Assembly: GCF_022458985.1 (NCBI RefSeq)
Contig: NC_061772.1
Coordinates: 1,736,001 to 1,800,000 of the forward strand
Reading direction: 5' to 3'
From: Mugil cephalus
Taxonomy: Eukaryota > Chordata > Actinopteri > Mugiliformes > Mugilidae
DNA: 64,000 bases
Shown piece after piece: positions 1 through 21,981 of this stretch; the first letter of the stretch is position 1, and the number at the start of each line of letters is the position of its first letter. The notes beneath the pieces were generated by a model. It did no database searches. It saw nothing but the letters and a program-made list of their open reading frames with translations, and had not been told where the DNA came from. The position numbers and the translations under genes are program-made.

Positions 1-229
1 GTACCTCATAGAAATCACACAACAGGTCTAATTTCAATCTATTCCAAATATATTTTTCATTTTGAAACTAATGAAAATGGAAACAAAATGTCTGTGGGAT
101 TTCCACTTGCTACTAAATATGACACAACATGTAACACTCAGGTAAATAAACATGTTTTTCACATAAACTGTTATTTTTTTGTCTCCCTGTTGTCACGCAT
201 GGCCCTTTCTTCCTCCATCTGCTGTCCAG

Positions 230-1249
230 TGCGTCATGTCTCTGATCTACTTGACAGTGGATGATGTGTTCCAGCTCATCAACTACTATAGTTTTAGCTA
301 CTGGTTCTTTATGGGACTTTCTATTGCTGGACAGATCTACCTCCGCTGGAAGGAGCCTGACAGACCCAGACCACTTAAAGTAAAAACACAAAAACAACAC
401 ACCTGTGTGATCACTATGTATCCGTCCATTGATGGATTCATTAATGAATCATGGTGTTTGTGTTTGGCTGACAAGCAGGGCTTGAGCTCTGTGTACTGAC
501 CAGAGCCAGAGCTCAGCTTGTTCTCCATCAATATCATAGTGGCACCATCAGAAGCTTTATTACATTCATTCTTCTGTAGATGTCTTTGTTGGTCATTGAG
601 CCTGCCAAATCTTAGAATCTCCTCTGGCAAGAAAAGAGGTCAATAGAAAATAACCACCCTTGAAGAGGATGATACCAGTACTGATGTAACTGCGTGAATG
701 TCTGGGCAGGAAATGAACTGTCTTAGATGTAGGCTTTAATTTGTCTGTTGCTAAAATGTCCAGTGGGACAAATGCTTCCTAAACATATGCATAAAAAAAT
801 ACTCTAAAAAAAAAGTCATTAAGGCATATACGTTTATTGTTGCGTCTCCATCTCATGGCCTCCTTCCTGATTTTTTTCTCTCTGTAGCTGTCGTTGTTAT
901 ACCCCGTGGTGTTCTGTCTGTGTGCCGTTTTCCTGGTGGCAGTTCCTCTCTACAGCGACACCGCCAACTCTCTGATTGGCATTGCCATTGCCCTGTCAGG
1001 CGTCCCCGTCTACTTCCTGGGTGTCTACCTGCCAGAGTCCAAACGGCCGCCTATCATCACTAAGCTATTGCGTGAGTATACCACATGTCCAGCACCCTGA
1101 AGCTGCAGTCACAGTTGTCGCTGTGGTTGCATCATCACTTATTCTAGAGTCAACAAGCCAACATGTTGTCTTTTACTGCAGGTTCTCTGACTACCTTCAC
1201 CCAGTACACCTGCTACTCTGTACTCACTGAGGTGGATAAAAGCCTATAG
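230..1249 (+). CDS. slc7a6: SLC7A6 (y+LAT2-type amino-acid transporter), last three coding exons
   Basis: Light subunit of a heteromeric amino-acid exchanger (y+L system) that pairs with SLC3A2 at the plasma membrane. Coding exons are 230-379, 888-1071 and 1182-1249, each bounded by AG and GT; frame is kept and the stop is TAG at 1247. Together they encode the last 133 residues. The first exon reads [20 protein letters not shown] followed by SFSYWFF and [12 protein letters not shown], a signature of the y+LAT group; the second carries two hydrophobic segments and [18 protein letters not shown] and the ending VLTEVD resemble SLC7A6 more than SLC7A7 from family knowledge, and the neighbouring slc7a6os supports this. 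The cytosolic tail after VLTEVDKSL is short compared with the mammalian protein. The 5' part lies outside the window. Confidence 0.9.
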
Positions 1250-2670
1250 CATATTTGACACTGCAAAGCTTTCACCAGCAGTGACCTCATAGTCACCAGG
1301 CAATGGATTCAGATGGGACGTCAGATCTTCTACACAACCTTCCACCATGATGAAACTCTCAGACTTCACTGCCTTGACTGCCTACAACACTAACAGTGCT
1401 GCACAGACGTGCAGATTTCCCCTGGATTTCAAAGACTTTCACCCCTCAGCGGAGACACTACTGTTACATTACAGTATTTAATAACCTCTGGTATATATCA
1501 TGCGCCTTGTTGTTTCCACAGGTTGTAGTATATACTGTATGCCTTTTAAAGTACCTGCCTGTGAGATTTTACAGATGCTGTGTACACAGTCACAGGGACC
1601 TGATAATGATGCAAGTACATTTTTTCTATATAGCTTTTACTCATTTAAGTGATCTTGTGCAGTATGAGTGAGTTAACCTCGCATGGGAACCAAAGTATTG
1701 TAAACTGTTAGTCATTTCCTGAATGAAAAAGGGAATAAAATATGATTCATGAGATAACGGTCCCACGGTAGGGAAATGTATGTAAAGACTCTCAATTCTA
1801 ATGTCATTGTGGTCATGTGGCATTGGTGCCACTGCTGGGTGGTGGGGTGATGCCTTTCACCTACTGTCATATTTAGACTCTACTGGTTTCAACATGTCAT
1901 CTGAGGTGGGTTTAGTGTCAGCTGAATCTGATGACACAGAATGACCTCATTGTGCTGCTCCAACATTTGAATCCTGTTCTATAGGAAAACATTCTCCATC
2001 TTAGAATCCACATTTCATCTTTAGTAAGCACCTTTTAGTTGCAGTATACTGCTTCGTTTTGTTGCCACTGATGAGATCGTGCTTTGGAATCGGTCCACTC
2101 CTGCTGTAATGCACTGACTGCATCACCCACACCATATGGCTGTGCATTAAACTGGATGTTAATGGACTAGAGCCTCTTGTGTAGACTAACAGCAATAACT
2201 TTGAATTATGGTTGTTACAAATTGTGAGTTAATTTCAACATGAAACAACTTATTCTTTGCAGTTCTGTAGATGCTGTGTCTTGTGATGTTAAGGCCAAAT
2301 CATCATCACATTGAGGGTTGCAGAGCAGTTGGGACAGTTTTTCCTGAAACTGCCTCTCACAGCTTAAGCTGTTACAGTACCTGTCGTCACTGACCTAAAA
2401 AACACAGCGTAGCCTCAGGGACAGTAACTAAGGAGAACAGTTCATCAAATAATCACTTCCAGCAACAAACAGCAGGGGTTCCTGTTCCACTTTTCCTTCC
2501 TCCAGTTCAGTCAAACACAGCCTCGAGCTTTACCAACAGTTGGCATACTGTCCCTGGACATTGAATTATGAGGTATGACCAACCTCTAACTGATTGTTTT
2601 GAGAACTTTTGTTCATCATTATTTATTTTGACCTATTATTAGAATCAATAAAGTCTTTAAATTGACTAGG
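1250..2670 (+). other. slc7a6 3' UTR with polyadenylation signal
   Basis: Non-coding stretch after the slc7a6 stop. A canonical AATAAA lies at 2647-2652, followed by TG-rich sequence (ttgtgttgtg), which is the expected cleavage context. No ORF of interest is present. The exact 3' end is inferred. Confidence 0.6.
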
Positions 2671-3397
2671 TTGTGTTGTGCAGGAATAACCGACAATGAG
2701 ACGCTGTTATTTTGAAAGCTTTGTTTTTATACACATCTACATATTTACAAACGGTTTAACTCATCAAGCATCCAAGAGAAACACGCACTCACAATAAAAA
2801 TGATGTGTCGCACTTTCATATTATGCAAAAATCTAACACACACAGTTGTACGAACACACGCTACCGTGCACAAAATGCAAACACCCTAAATTGCAACCAC
2901 ACATGGCCCGAGACGTCTCACTAACATAGCACAAAGCACACAAGGCATATCCCACTAATGTGCAACATTTCAAACGCACATCCACTTCGAACATACACCC
3001 ACACACAAATTCACTCCACCACAGTAAAAAAACAAAACAAAAAACACTGGATCCTTCCAGAAATAACACCTACTCCTTTACCATCTGAGTAGTAAGAGAT
3101 GGATTCATTCACATGTGTGCAGTTTCTAAATAACTAGTCAACAAGCTTTGTGACTTTTAAAACTTTGGCACAAAGAACAGTACATTGTTCCCGGTGTTAA
3201 TGGAATGTTTCTCAATTTTACTTGAAATTAGAAACTTTGTAAAATCTCATCTACACCTTGCTTCTCTGCAAGGTGGGATTTTCTTTCTTGTCGCAGTGAG
3301 TTCTTCTACTCTTACCTACACAGTAGTCTCTAGAGTATGGGTTATTTGTGCAGAGGGCACTGGGAAGATCCACTGAGTGGGGATCATATGCAGCAGA
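2671..3397. other. Tail-to-tail interval between slc7a6 and slc7a6os
   Basis: About 0.7 kb between the slc7a6 polyadenylation site and the slc7a6os stop codon. It should hold the slc7a6os 3' UTR on the minus strand. It is A/C-rich (many cacac runs at 2820-3010) and holds no convincing gene. Confidence 0.5.
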
Positions 3398-14621
<11,224 letters not shown>

Positions 14622-14721
14622 GTTGCGTCTCTGTCTGCGTCGGTCTCGTCTGGTCTGGTTAGTTGTCTAGCAGTCAGAGAAGAGGAAATTACGGGAGCGC
14701 TTACTCCGCCTTTATTTCCGG

Positions 14722-15839
14722 GCAACATCATTGTGGAACTCAGTCACTGGACTCTTCACTTCACAAATAATATTTATGATGAACTTTGCTGTCGGCAATG
14801 ATAACCAGTAAATAAACCAGTAACTTGAAATGTAATGCTTGTTAAAATATAATGTGCATTTAAATTACCACACAAAATCGCTCATAGTTTATTAAATGTA
14901 ATTATGTGATAAAAAATTAAGTAAACATATTAATCTATTTGTTTAGCTTCCCAGGCTCAGGGAATATCGCTATTGCAGGGAAAAGGCTCCTGAACATGAG
15001 ATAAAATACAGATACAGCAAATACAGCAAACAATATAGCAGCACACCTGCACTGAAGCTTTGCACCAGTCACATACGTCAAATCCAGCATCAACGCTGAC
15101 CCAATGAAATGGCATAAAGATATTTTTCTCACCAGTTTTCCCTGTGAACCAGGGGTACTGCTACTAGTTAGTAGACTGACAAATCCTTTTCTGTAGCTTC
15201 TGAGTTGCCTAACCTTTCTTAACGATGCCCAGCTTTTCTTGAGAAGTCCATCTTGAAAATGGCTTTGACAGTAAATTTTCAACCACATCCATTTCTTCTC
15301 CTCCTACAACCATTGTGTGGTGACAAAACAGCTATTAAATCAATACAACTATATTTTTGCTCATCCAACTCACAGCAGATGCAGTTCACTAGCTCTGGCT
15401 AACTCACTCTCTGATTGTCCAATCAGAGGCTCTGAATAGGTGAGGCTCACCATACCCGTGCTAGCAGGCCTGGTGTCCTTATCTCAAAATCTGATTGGTT
15501 AAAGCAACAGTCTTATCAACACGTATTTTATGCTGCAGGGCATGCAGAACAGATTGTGAAGCCCCCTTCTCCGACCCTAGCACCAAACTATGCCTGAAAG
15601 GTGATTGGATAAGAATTTTTATATGAAAATACATGTTTGGAAGCAGAGCAACCTTGTGAAAGCTATCAAAGGAAGCAAACAGACTTATAGTAATTATTTA
15701 ATATAAATTCGTGGAAAATAGAATTAAGTGAGTTTTTCAGATATTTTTAGGGCAGCAAAGAAGGCCTTGCAGGCCTTGCAATTAACAAAATGCGGTGAAT
15801 TAACATAAGAGTAAAATCTAAATCAATCAATATGTCAGC
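14722..15839. other. Intergenic, repeat-like, no recognised gene
   Basis: Upstream of the slc7a6os promoter. A 117-codon minus-strand ORF (14935-15288, starting MWLKIYCQSHF) has no recognised domain; one hydrophobic stretch (ILFAVFAVSVFYLMF). Nearby 'attgtccaatcagaggctc' and 'ctgattggttaaag' look like old repeat sequence. I do not call a gene. Confidence 0.35.
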
Positions 15840-16970
15840 TTCAATTCTTCTAGGTCCACTTGCACAAAGTTTCTGAAGGACCTCAGCTGGTAGGTTGTCC
15901 CAAACATCTTGGAGAACTACCCACAGATCTTCTGTGGATGTAGGCTTCCTCAAATCATTCTGTCTCTTCATGTCATCACAGAATCACTCAATGATGTTGA
16001 AATCGGGGCTCTGTGGGAGCAATGCCATCACTTCCAGGACTTCTTGTGCTTCTTCACACTGGATATAGACTCTTAATGACCTTGGCTGTATGTTTGGGTT
16101 CTTGTCACGCCACAGAATAAATTTGGTGCCAATCATACGCCTCCCTGATGGTATTGCGTGATGAATAAGTATCTGCCTGTATTTCTCAGCACTGAGGACA
16201 CCATTAAACCTGAACAAATCCCCAACTCCATCTGCAGAAATGCAGCCCCAAACTTGCAAGCAAACTCCACCATGCTTCACTCTTGCCTGCAGACACTCAT
16301 TACTGTACCGCTCTGCAGCCCTTCGGTGAACAAACTGCCTTCTGCTACAGCCAAATAATTCAAAGTTAATTTAAATTCAGTCCAGAGCACCTGTGACCAT
16401 TTTCTAATAATAATGATAATAATAATCAGTTTTATATTGGGCTTTATCATAGGCACTCAGAGACACTTTTCATAGGATACACACAGACGCCCATACAGTC
16501 ACACCTGGTGGTGGTTAACTGACAGACTGACAGAAACGTGAATGCCAATCCGTGCAATGTTACATCAGTAGAGATCACGCTGGGAACAACGTGGGTTAAG
16601 TGTCTTACTCAAAGACACAATGGGAAGCCTATGAATAGGGCGGAATTGAACTGCTAACCTCTCGGTTATTGGATGGCCACTCTACCTCTTGAACTACTGC
16701 ACCCCAGTTCTGCCTTGTTTCCATGTCAGAGGGATGGATTTTTGGATGTAAGGGATGGATGGATTTTTGTAATTCTTCCATGAAGACCATTTCTGGCCAA
16801 ACCTCTCCAGACAGTAGATGGGTGTACCTGGGTCCCACTAGTTTCTGCCAGTTCTGAGCTGATGGCACTGCTGGACATCTTGAGCTCATGATCTTGATGA
16901 GTTTTTCATCTGCTGCAGTTTCCTTGGCTGACCACTAAGATCCTACAAAATCCCTGACTTTGTGCAAGTT
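15840..16970 (-). mobile_element. Tc1-like transposon relic split by a SINE
   Basis: Both termini are visible as inverted sequence: cttctaggtccacttgcacaaagt near 15848 and acaaaatccctgactttgtgcaagtt near 16944. Minus-strand frames give transposase pieces: KHGGVCLQVWGCISADGVGD (16190-16280), LLPQSPDFNIIE, the decayed 'PDLNPIE' catalytic motif, and VWDNLPAEVLQKL. The region of the first catalytic Asp is interrupted by the SINE at 16396-16706, and a 5' piece continues beyond it. Dead copy. Confidence 0.8.
16396..16706 (-). repeat. tRNA-derived SINE
   Basis: Read on the minus strand it begins near 16706 with a tRNA-like head: an A-box-like segment (agaggtagagtggccatcc) and a B-box-like segment (agcagttcaattccgc), then a body (gtgtctttgagtaagacactt) and an AT-rich tail ending in ttattatt repeats. 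This layout is that of a widespread fish SINE. It is inserted in the Tc1 relic. Confidence 0.7.
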
Positions 16971-16991
16971 GTATTTTTTATGTTTCATGTA

Positions 16992-17010
16992 CTATATATA
17001 TATATATACA

Positions 17011-17054
<44 letters not shown>

Positions 17055-17060
17055 TTTTTA
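16992..17060. repeat. (AT)n microsatellite
   Basis: Nearly pure TA repeat, broken once by 'cag'. Confidence 0.95.
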
Positions 17061-17361
17061 TTAGAATTCAAATAGAAACATCTTGTCCAAAGATTAAAAG
17101 CACAGCTAATGGGTGTCACTGACCCCGGTGCAGTGCCAGATGCATTGCTGGTGAAGCACTGAGGAGACATTTATATCCAGATAGCATTAGCTTTATAACC
17201 AATATGCAGTCCCACCACCTGACTACAACACTGCTCAGAATCAAGCTTTTATTTTTGTACTTCTGCTGACTGTCAGTTACCATATTAGGCTAATGTGTTA
17301 ATTCATCTAACTAATCTTATTAGCTACATGTTTAGTTTCACCAAGTGCTAGATATAACACA

Positions 17362-17430
17362 AGTCCAGTTGCCTTTATTCCACACCTTTTGGATTACTAT
17401 GACCTGGATGACTGAGTACCTTCACAGACA
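17362..17430 (+). repeat. Penelope-like element terminal fragment
   Basis: Contains agtccagttgcc and ggattactatgacctggatgactgag-type sequence, the same as the right end of the Penelope-like element at 28690-28755. Confidence 0.65.
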
Positions 17431-17439
17431 ATATCAAGT

Positions 17440-20340
17440 ATACTTTGTCACATACAACTCCAAAAAAGAGGAGTCTCAATCCTGATCAATAGTAACACCC
17501 CACTTATACAAAAAGCATAGCCAGATGGATGCTACATCATTATTAATGGAACAATCAACAACATAACAAATGCAAGTATTTGTGCCCCAAATACAGATGA
17601 CCCAACATTCTACCACGACTTCTTCACGCCATTACAAGATTTCTCATCATCAATTATTATCATACGTGGCAACTCCAACACAGTACCACCGGTAGCACCA
17701 ACAGGAGACAGCTCAACAAATTCACATCACACCAAAAACTGGCACTCAACACAAATAATCAAACAGTACATGATAGATCTGGTTGTGGGCGATAGTTGGA
17801 GGCTATAAAACCCATCAACCAGAGAATGCACCTACTTCTCTCCAGTCCATCAATCTTTTTCACATATTGATTACTTTTTAACAAGTATATGATGACAGAT
17901 ATCTGACCCCACCACACACCCAGTTATCATATCTGACCATGCACCGATCAGTTTCATAATGCACAATAAAACAGAAACAAAAATCAACTCAAGATGCCGG
18001 TTCAACACACCCCTACTCCAACATAAAGACTTAGACTCATCTTTTAAGAAAGAATGGACACTTTTCAGAGAAATAAATGACATAGCAGGAAAGAAATCTA
18101 CTACTATGCAACATACCCAACAGAACAAACACTCAAAGAAATCAGAGGAGTCAAACTCCAACTCAACAATATCTTTAATAAAAGGATACAGTTCACGTTA
18201 CAAAGACTAAGATATAACCATTTTGAACACAATGACAAACGTGGTAAATGCTTAGTAAATCAACTCAAACGCAATAATGAGAAAACACTCAAAGATCACA
18301 ACAATCAAAGAGGGAATATCAATATTAGGGAATATCACCAGTGACACACAGACCATAAACAACATCTGTAGACAATTCTACTTTGATTTATTTACATCAA
18401 CAAGGAAACAAACCTGGCAGCAATAGAAAAATACATAGACAACATTACTGTACCCTCACTGACCAAAGACCCAGCAGACAGTTTGGACACTCCATTAACA
18501 TCGACAGAAAATGAAAAAGCACTAAAAACCAAGCCAAGTAATAAAGCTCCCAGAATGGATGGATTCCCCACTGAATTTTACAAACACTATACCCATTATA
18601 AATAAATTATAAATAAACACAGATAATAAATAAAAATAATCAGCAAAGCACTTGCAGTCCGGATTGGATCAGTAATCTCATCACTCATCCACCCAGATCA
18701 AACAGGATTCATTAAAGGCAAACACTCATCAAATAACACAAGCTGTCTCTTCAACTTGATAAGTTTATCCCAATAAGGCCATTCTCTCACTAGATGCAGA
18801 AAAGGCATTCGAGAAGGTAAACTGGACATAAACAAATTTTTGTTTTGGACAGTCATGCATATGATGGATTAAAACATTCTACAACAAACTAAGAGCATCA
18901 GTCATCACTAACAGTGTAACTTCACCAAACTTCACACTGCATAGAGGCACAAGACAAGGACGTTCACTTTCACCTTTACTATTTGCACTTTTAATTGAAC
19001 AATTAATAGCAGCAGTATGCCAGAATAACAAAATCACAGACATTGGCAGTAATATAACACGTAAACACATAAAATCAGCCAATATATAACACATAAAATC
19101 AGCCAATATATGTACTCATATTCATACAGATCCCACATAATTCTACCATAGAACAAATCACAACCATCAATACATACTTTAATATCTCTGACTATACAAT
19201 AAACTGGAATAAAACCACCATCCTTACACTTTATGGAGACAGTTGGTAAGTGTGGGTGCTATAATGGGTTAAGAGGAACTTTAAGAGGAAGTAGTGCATA
19301 TCTTACTTAGAGCTTTCTATATTCTTGTGACATGTTGCAGCATGAACACCAAGTGTGAGGAGTGGTCATACAACCCAAAGACCAGCATCATTATCACAAA
19401 AAACTGTCACGGGTTAAAATCTTGACATTAAGGACTGTTTTGACATGGTGGTTTGCCACCTTATTTCATACCTAGAGTGTTTCCCTCATGATCGATTCAT
19501 TTGGGCCACACTTACCACCCCCTACTGGCACTATTGCATATTTAGGCATCAAATTCTCCACCAAGCTGTCGGTTATTTCATTTGAATTTCACTCCAATTA
19601 AAGGCTGCATAGCCACAATACAACTCACTGACATATATGGCACTGAAAAACAACATTTTATACAATACATTCAATGAAAAAACATAACCAAGACAAAACT
19701 AGGCATATCAAATATCCATTTACAACAACCACCAGTATTGGACAATATCAACAAAATTGCAAAAACAAACAAACCACTGTCAAAACGCTATGAACTAGTA
19801 TGTTCCAATGACAAAACACACCATATTCCAATAAGTAAATGGATAAAATGCAAAAAAGTAAAGTGACCTCAACATCAACACCAATAATGAATTCTGGAAC
19901 AACATTTGCAATTACATCTTCAGTATGTCCAGGAACACCAACATAAGACTAATACAGTAGAAGATCATCTATAGAACACACATTACACAGCAAATATTGT
20001 ACTTAATGGGATTAGCTACCACAGACATATGTACTCACTGTACACTTAATACAACAGATGATTATGTCCATGCATTCTGGACCTGCCCACCAATACACCA
20101 GTTCTGGAGAGAAGTAACCACCACACCATCTCAATTCACTGTCTGCAACATCTCACTTTTGCCATCCATATGCATACTTGGAAATCTGGACACACTCAAC
20201 ACAGACTCAAAACAAATCATAACACTCCTACCTGTAGCCCTAACTATCGCCAAGAAAGCAATACTACTCAACTGGCAAAATAGGAAAAAGGTTGACACCA
20301 CACAATGGCTGGATTTGTTAACACAATAGATACCACATGA
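17440..20340 (+). pseudogene. Decayed L1-type LINE (endonuclease, reverse transcriptase, zinc-knuckle C terminus)
   Basis: Plus-strand fragments in order: endonuclease piece near 17575-17700 (ICAPNTDDPTFYHDFF, then IIIIRGNSNT, a decayed 'GGDFN'); reverse transcriptase near 18690-19000 (QTGFIKGKHSSNN; SLDAEKAFEKVNW, carrying the first catalytic-Asp motif; LHRGTRQGRSLSPLLFAL); and a C-terminal piece at 19997-20329 with CTHCTLNTTDDYVHAFWTCP, the cysteine/histidine knuckle plus 'FW.CP' of L1-type ORF2. Many stops and frameshifts, and the F/YADD region is not intact. A 272-bp insertion lies at 19245-19516. Confidence 0.8.
19245..19516 (+). mobile_element. 272-bp insertion with inverted ends, second copy inverted at 22866-23122
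   Basis: Begins ggtaagtgtgg and ends ccacacttacc, its exact inverse, and it interrupts the LINE frame. About 230 bp match the reverse complement of 22866-23122 (for example gacatgttgcagcatgaaca). Family not recognised; no target duplication seen with confidence. Confidence 0.55.
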
Positions 20341-20499
20341 AAAACAGTCAGCTTTACAAACAAATCAACCTGAAGAATGCAATAACGTACTGTATATTCA
20401 GCTATTGTGAACTCCATTCTTCTGCCGATGAACTGATGCCACATCCCACTACCACTAATCTTACTCATTCAAACTTGGATATTTATTTATATACTATAT

Positions 20500-20640
20500 A
20501 CAACTCACCAGCCACTTTGTTAGGTATACCATGCCAGTAAAATATTGGACCCCTTTTGCCTTCAGAACTGCCTTAATTCTTCATGGCATATGTTCAAAAA
20601 GGTGTTGGAAACATTCCTCAATGTTTGGTCCATATTGTAT
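20500..20640 (-). mobile_element. Tc1-like element end fragment
   Basis: Starts caactcaccagccacttt with gttaggtataccatg, the terminal repeat of a known fish Tc1 family, followed by internal sequence 'ccttttgccttcagaactgc' that recurs at 23288. Truncated after about 140 bp. Confidence 0.7.
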
Positions 20641-20698
20641 ATATTGTCTTTCCTTTCTTTTCTTTTTTTTTCTCTCTCACTAATTTAACTTTTATTTA

Positions 20699-21335
20699 CA
20701 GTTTTTTACAACCGCTATGACCTGTTTGTCAGAACCTTAAACACTTTTTCAAAACTGTTGAAAAAAACACAGACACACACTTTCAAAATACAATAATCCA
20801 CTAACACTGTTCACCAAATTTACCAAAGCACTGACACACGTTGTCTTCCAACAGAAACATTTAGCCAGTCACAGCACAGTGTCATAAAAAACACTGACAA
20901 CTGATGGAATAACACAAACTGAATCACTTTGCATGTGTCAAATCTACTTTTTTCCTTTTTCTTTTACAATCAACAGATTATTGTATTTATCGTACTTGTA
21001 AATAAATATTTGTGATGATGTTCTTCATTTTTCATTTGTTGGGCATGATTTTTCTTCCTTTTTTTTTGTACAAGACTCAGTACACTTGGTTTTTTGCAAG
21101 TCCTCCACCTTGTCCTGATGTTATTGGTAATGTGATTGAAAAAAGCCCAGCACCTGAGCTGGGTGAGACCAGAATCAGCAAATTTTAAACGTGTAAAATG
21201 TGTGTATTTTGTGTCAAAAGAGGAAGAATTGTGTTAATTGTATAGCCCACACAGGCTGATGTGGTAACTGTGTGAAGAGTTTTGAAAAAGCGTATCATAC
21301 GGGTCATAGCGGTTGTAAAAAAAAAAAAAAACCTG
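20699..21335. mobile_element. TA-flanked MITE (mariner-like ends)
   Basis: 637 bp from cagttttttacaaccgctat to ggtcatagcggttgtaaaaa…cctg, inverted repeats of about 30 bp with an A-run length difference. Flanked by TA (20697-20698 and 21336-21337). Internal sequence has no ORF. It sits in the 3' region of the LINE. Confidence 0.8.
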
Positions 21336-21337
21336 TA

Positions 21338-21600
21338 ATGTTATGTGGCGCTGCTTACACCAGGTAAAATTCCTATGTACATTGTACATTTGGCCAATAA
21401 AGAGATTCTTTTTTTTTTCCTAAGTATATTTTTGGGGCTTTTTAGCCTTTAATTGAAAGCACAGTGAAGAGAGAAAGGAAATGGGGAGGGAGAGAGGGGG
21501 GAGTGACACAGAGGAAGGGCAACTCGTTGCCTCAATATATGGGGTGGGTCTCTACTCACTGAGCTTAACACCCCAACAAAAAAAAAATAATAATAATAAT
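21338..21600 (+). repeat. LINE 3' tail and repeat-like sequence
   Basis: Carries ttacaccaggtaaaattcct and ggccaataaagagattcttt, a typical LINE-type 3' end with AATAAA, followed by a T-run, purine-rich sequence (agagagaaaggaaatgggga) and an (ataat)n run. Interpretation of the purine-rich part is uncertain. Confidence 0.5.
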
Positions 21601-21981
21601 AATTAACAGTAAAACAAGACAAGCATTAGAAATATTTATTTTAACTGCAGCTGTAGACATTATATAAAAATAAGAAAGAAACATCTCATAAAGTAAATTT
21701 TTCTATAGTCTCCTAGAAAGCATAGTTGGAGTGAAATTACACTAAACCTCTACAATAACTCGATTGTGTTACCAAAGTTTAAGTAAATAAAACAGAAACA
21801 CAGAAGGATGCAAGAATTGACTTTGGCTTTGATGATCTCTGATGTGTGAATTCTGCCAGTAAGCATTAGCTTCCAGAAGGCTGAATCCAGCAACGGGAAA
21901 TGTTGAGACAGTCTTGAGTTTAGCTTTAATTGTGCATCATGCTTATTCAAGTAACCCCTAACACGTGATATAGTTATTGGA

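Noticed and set aside
14935-15288. 117-codon minus-strand ORF upstream of slc7a6os
   Set aside because: No known domain, no splice partner found, and repeat-like flanks; chance ORF or old repeat more likely than a gene.
16640-16706. tRNA gene
   Set aside because: A- and B-box-like sequence is part of a SINE head; no cloverleaf or intact acceptor stem could be formed by eye.
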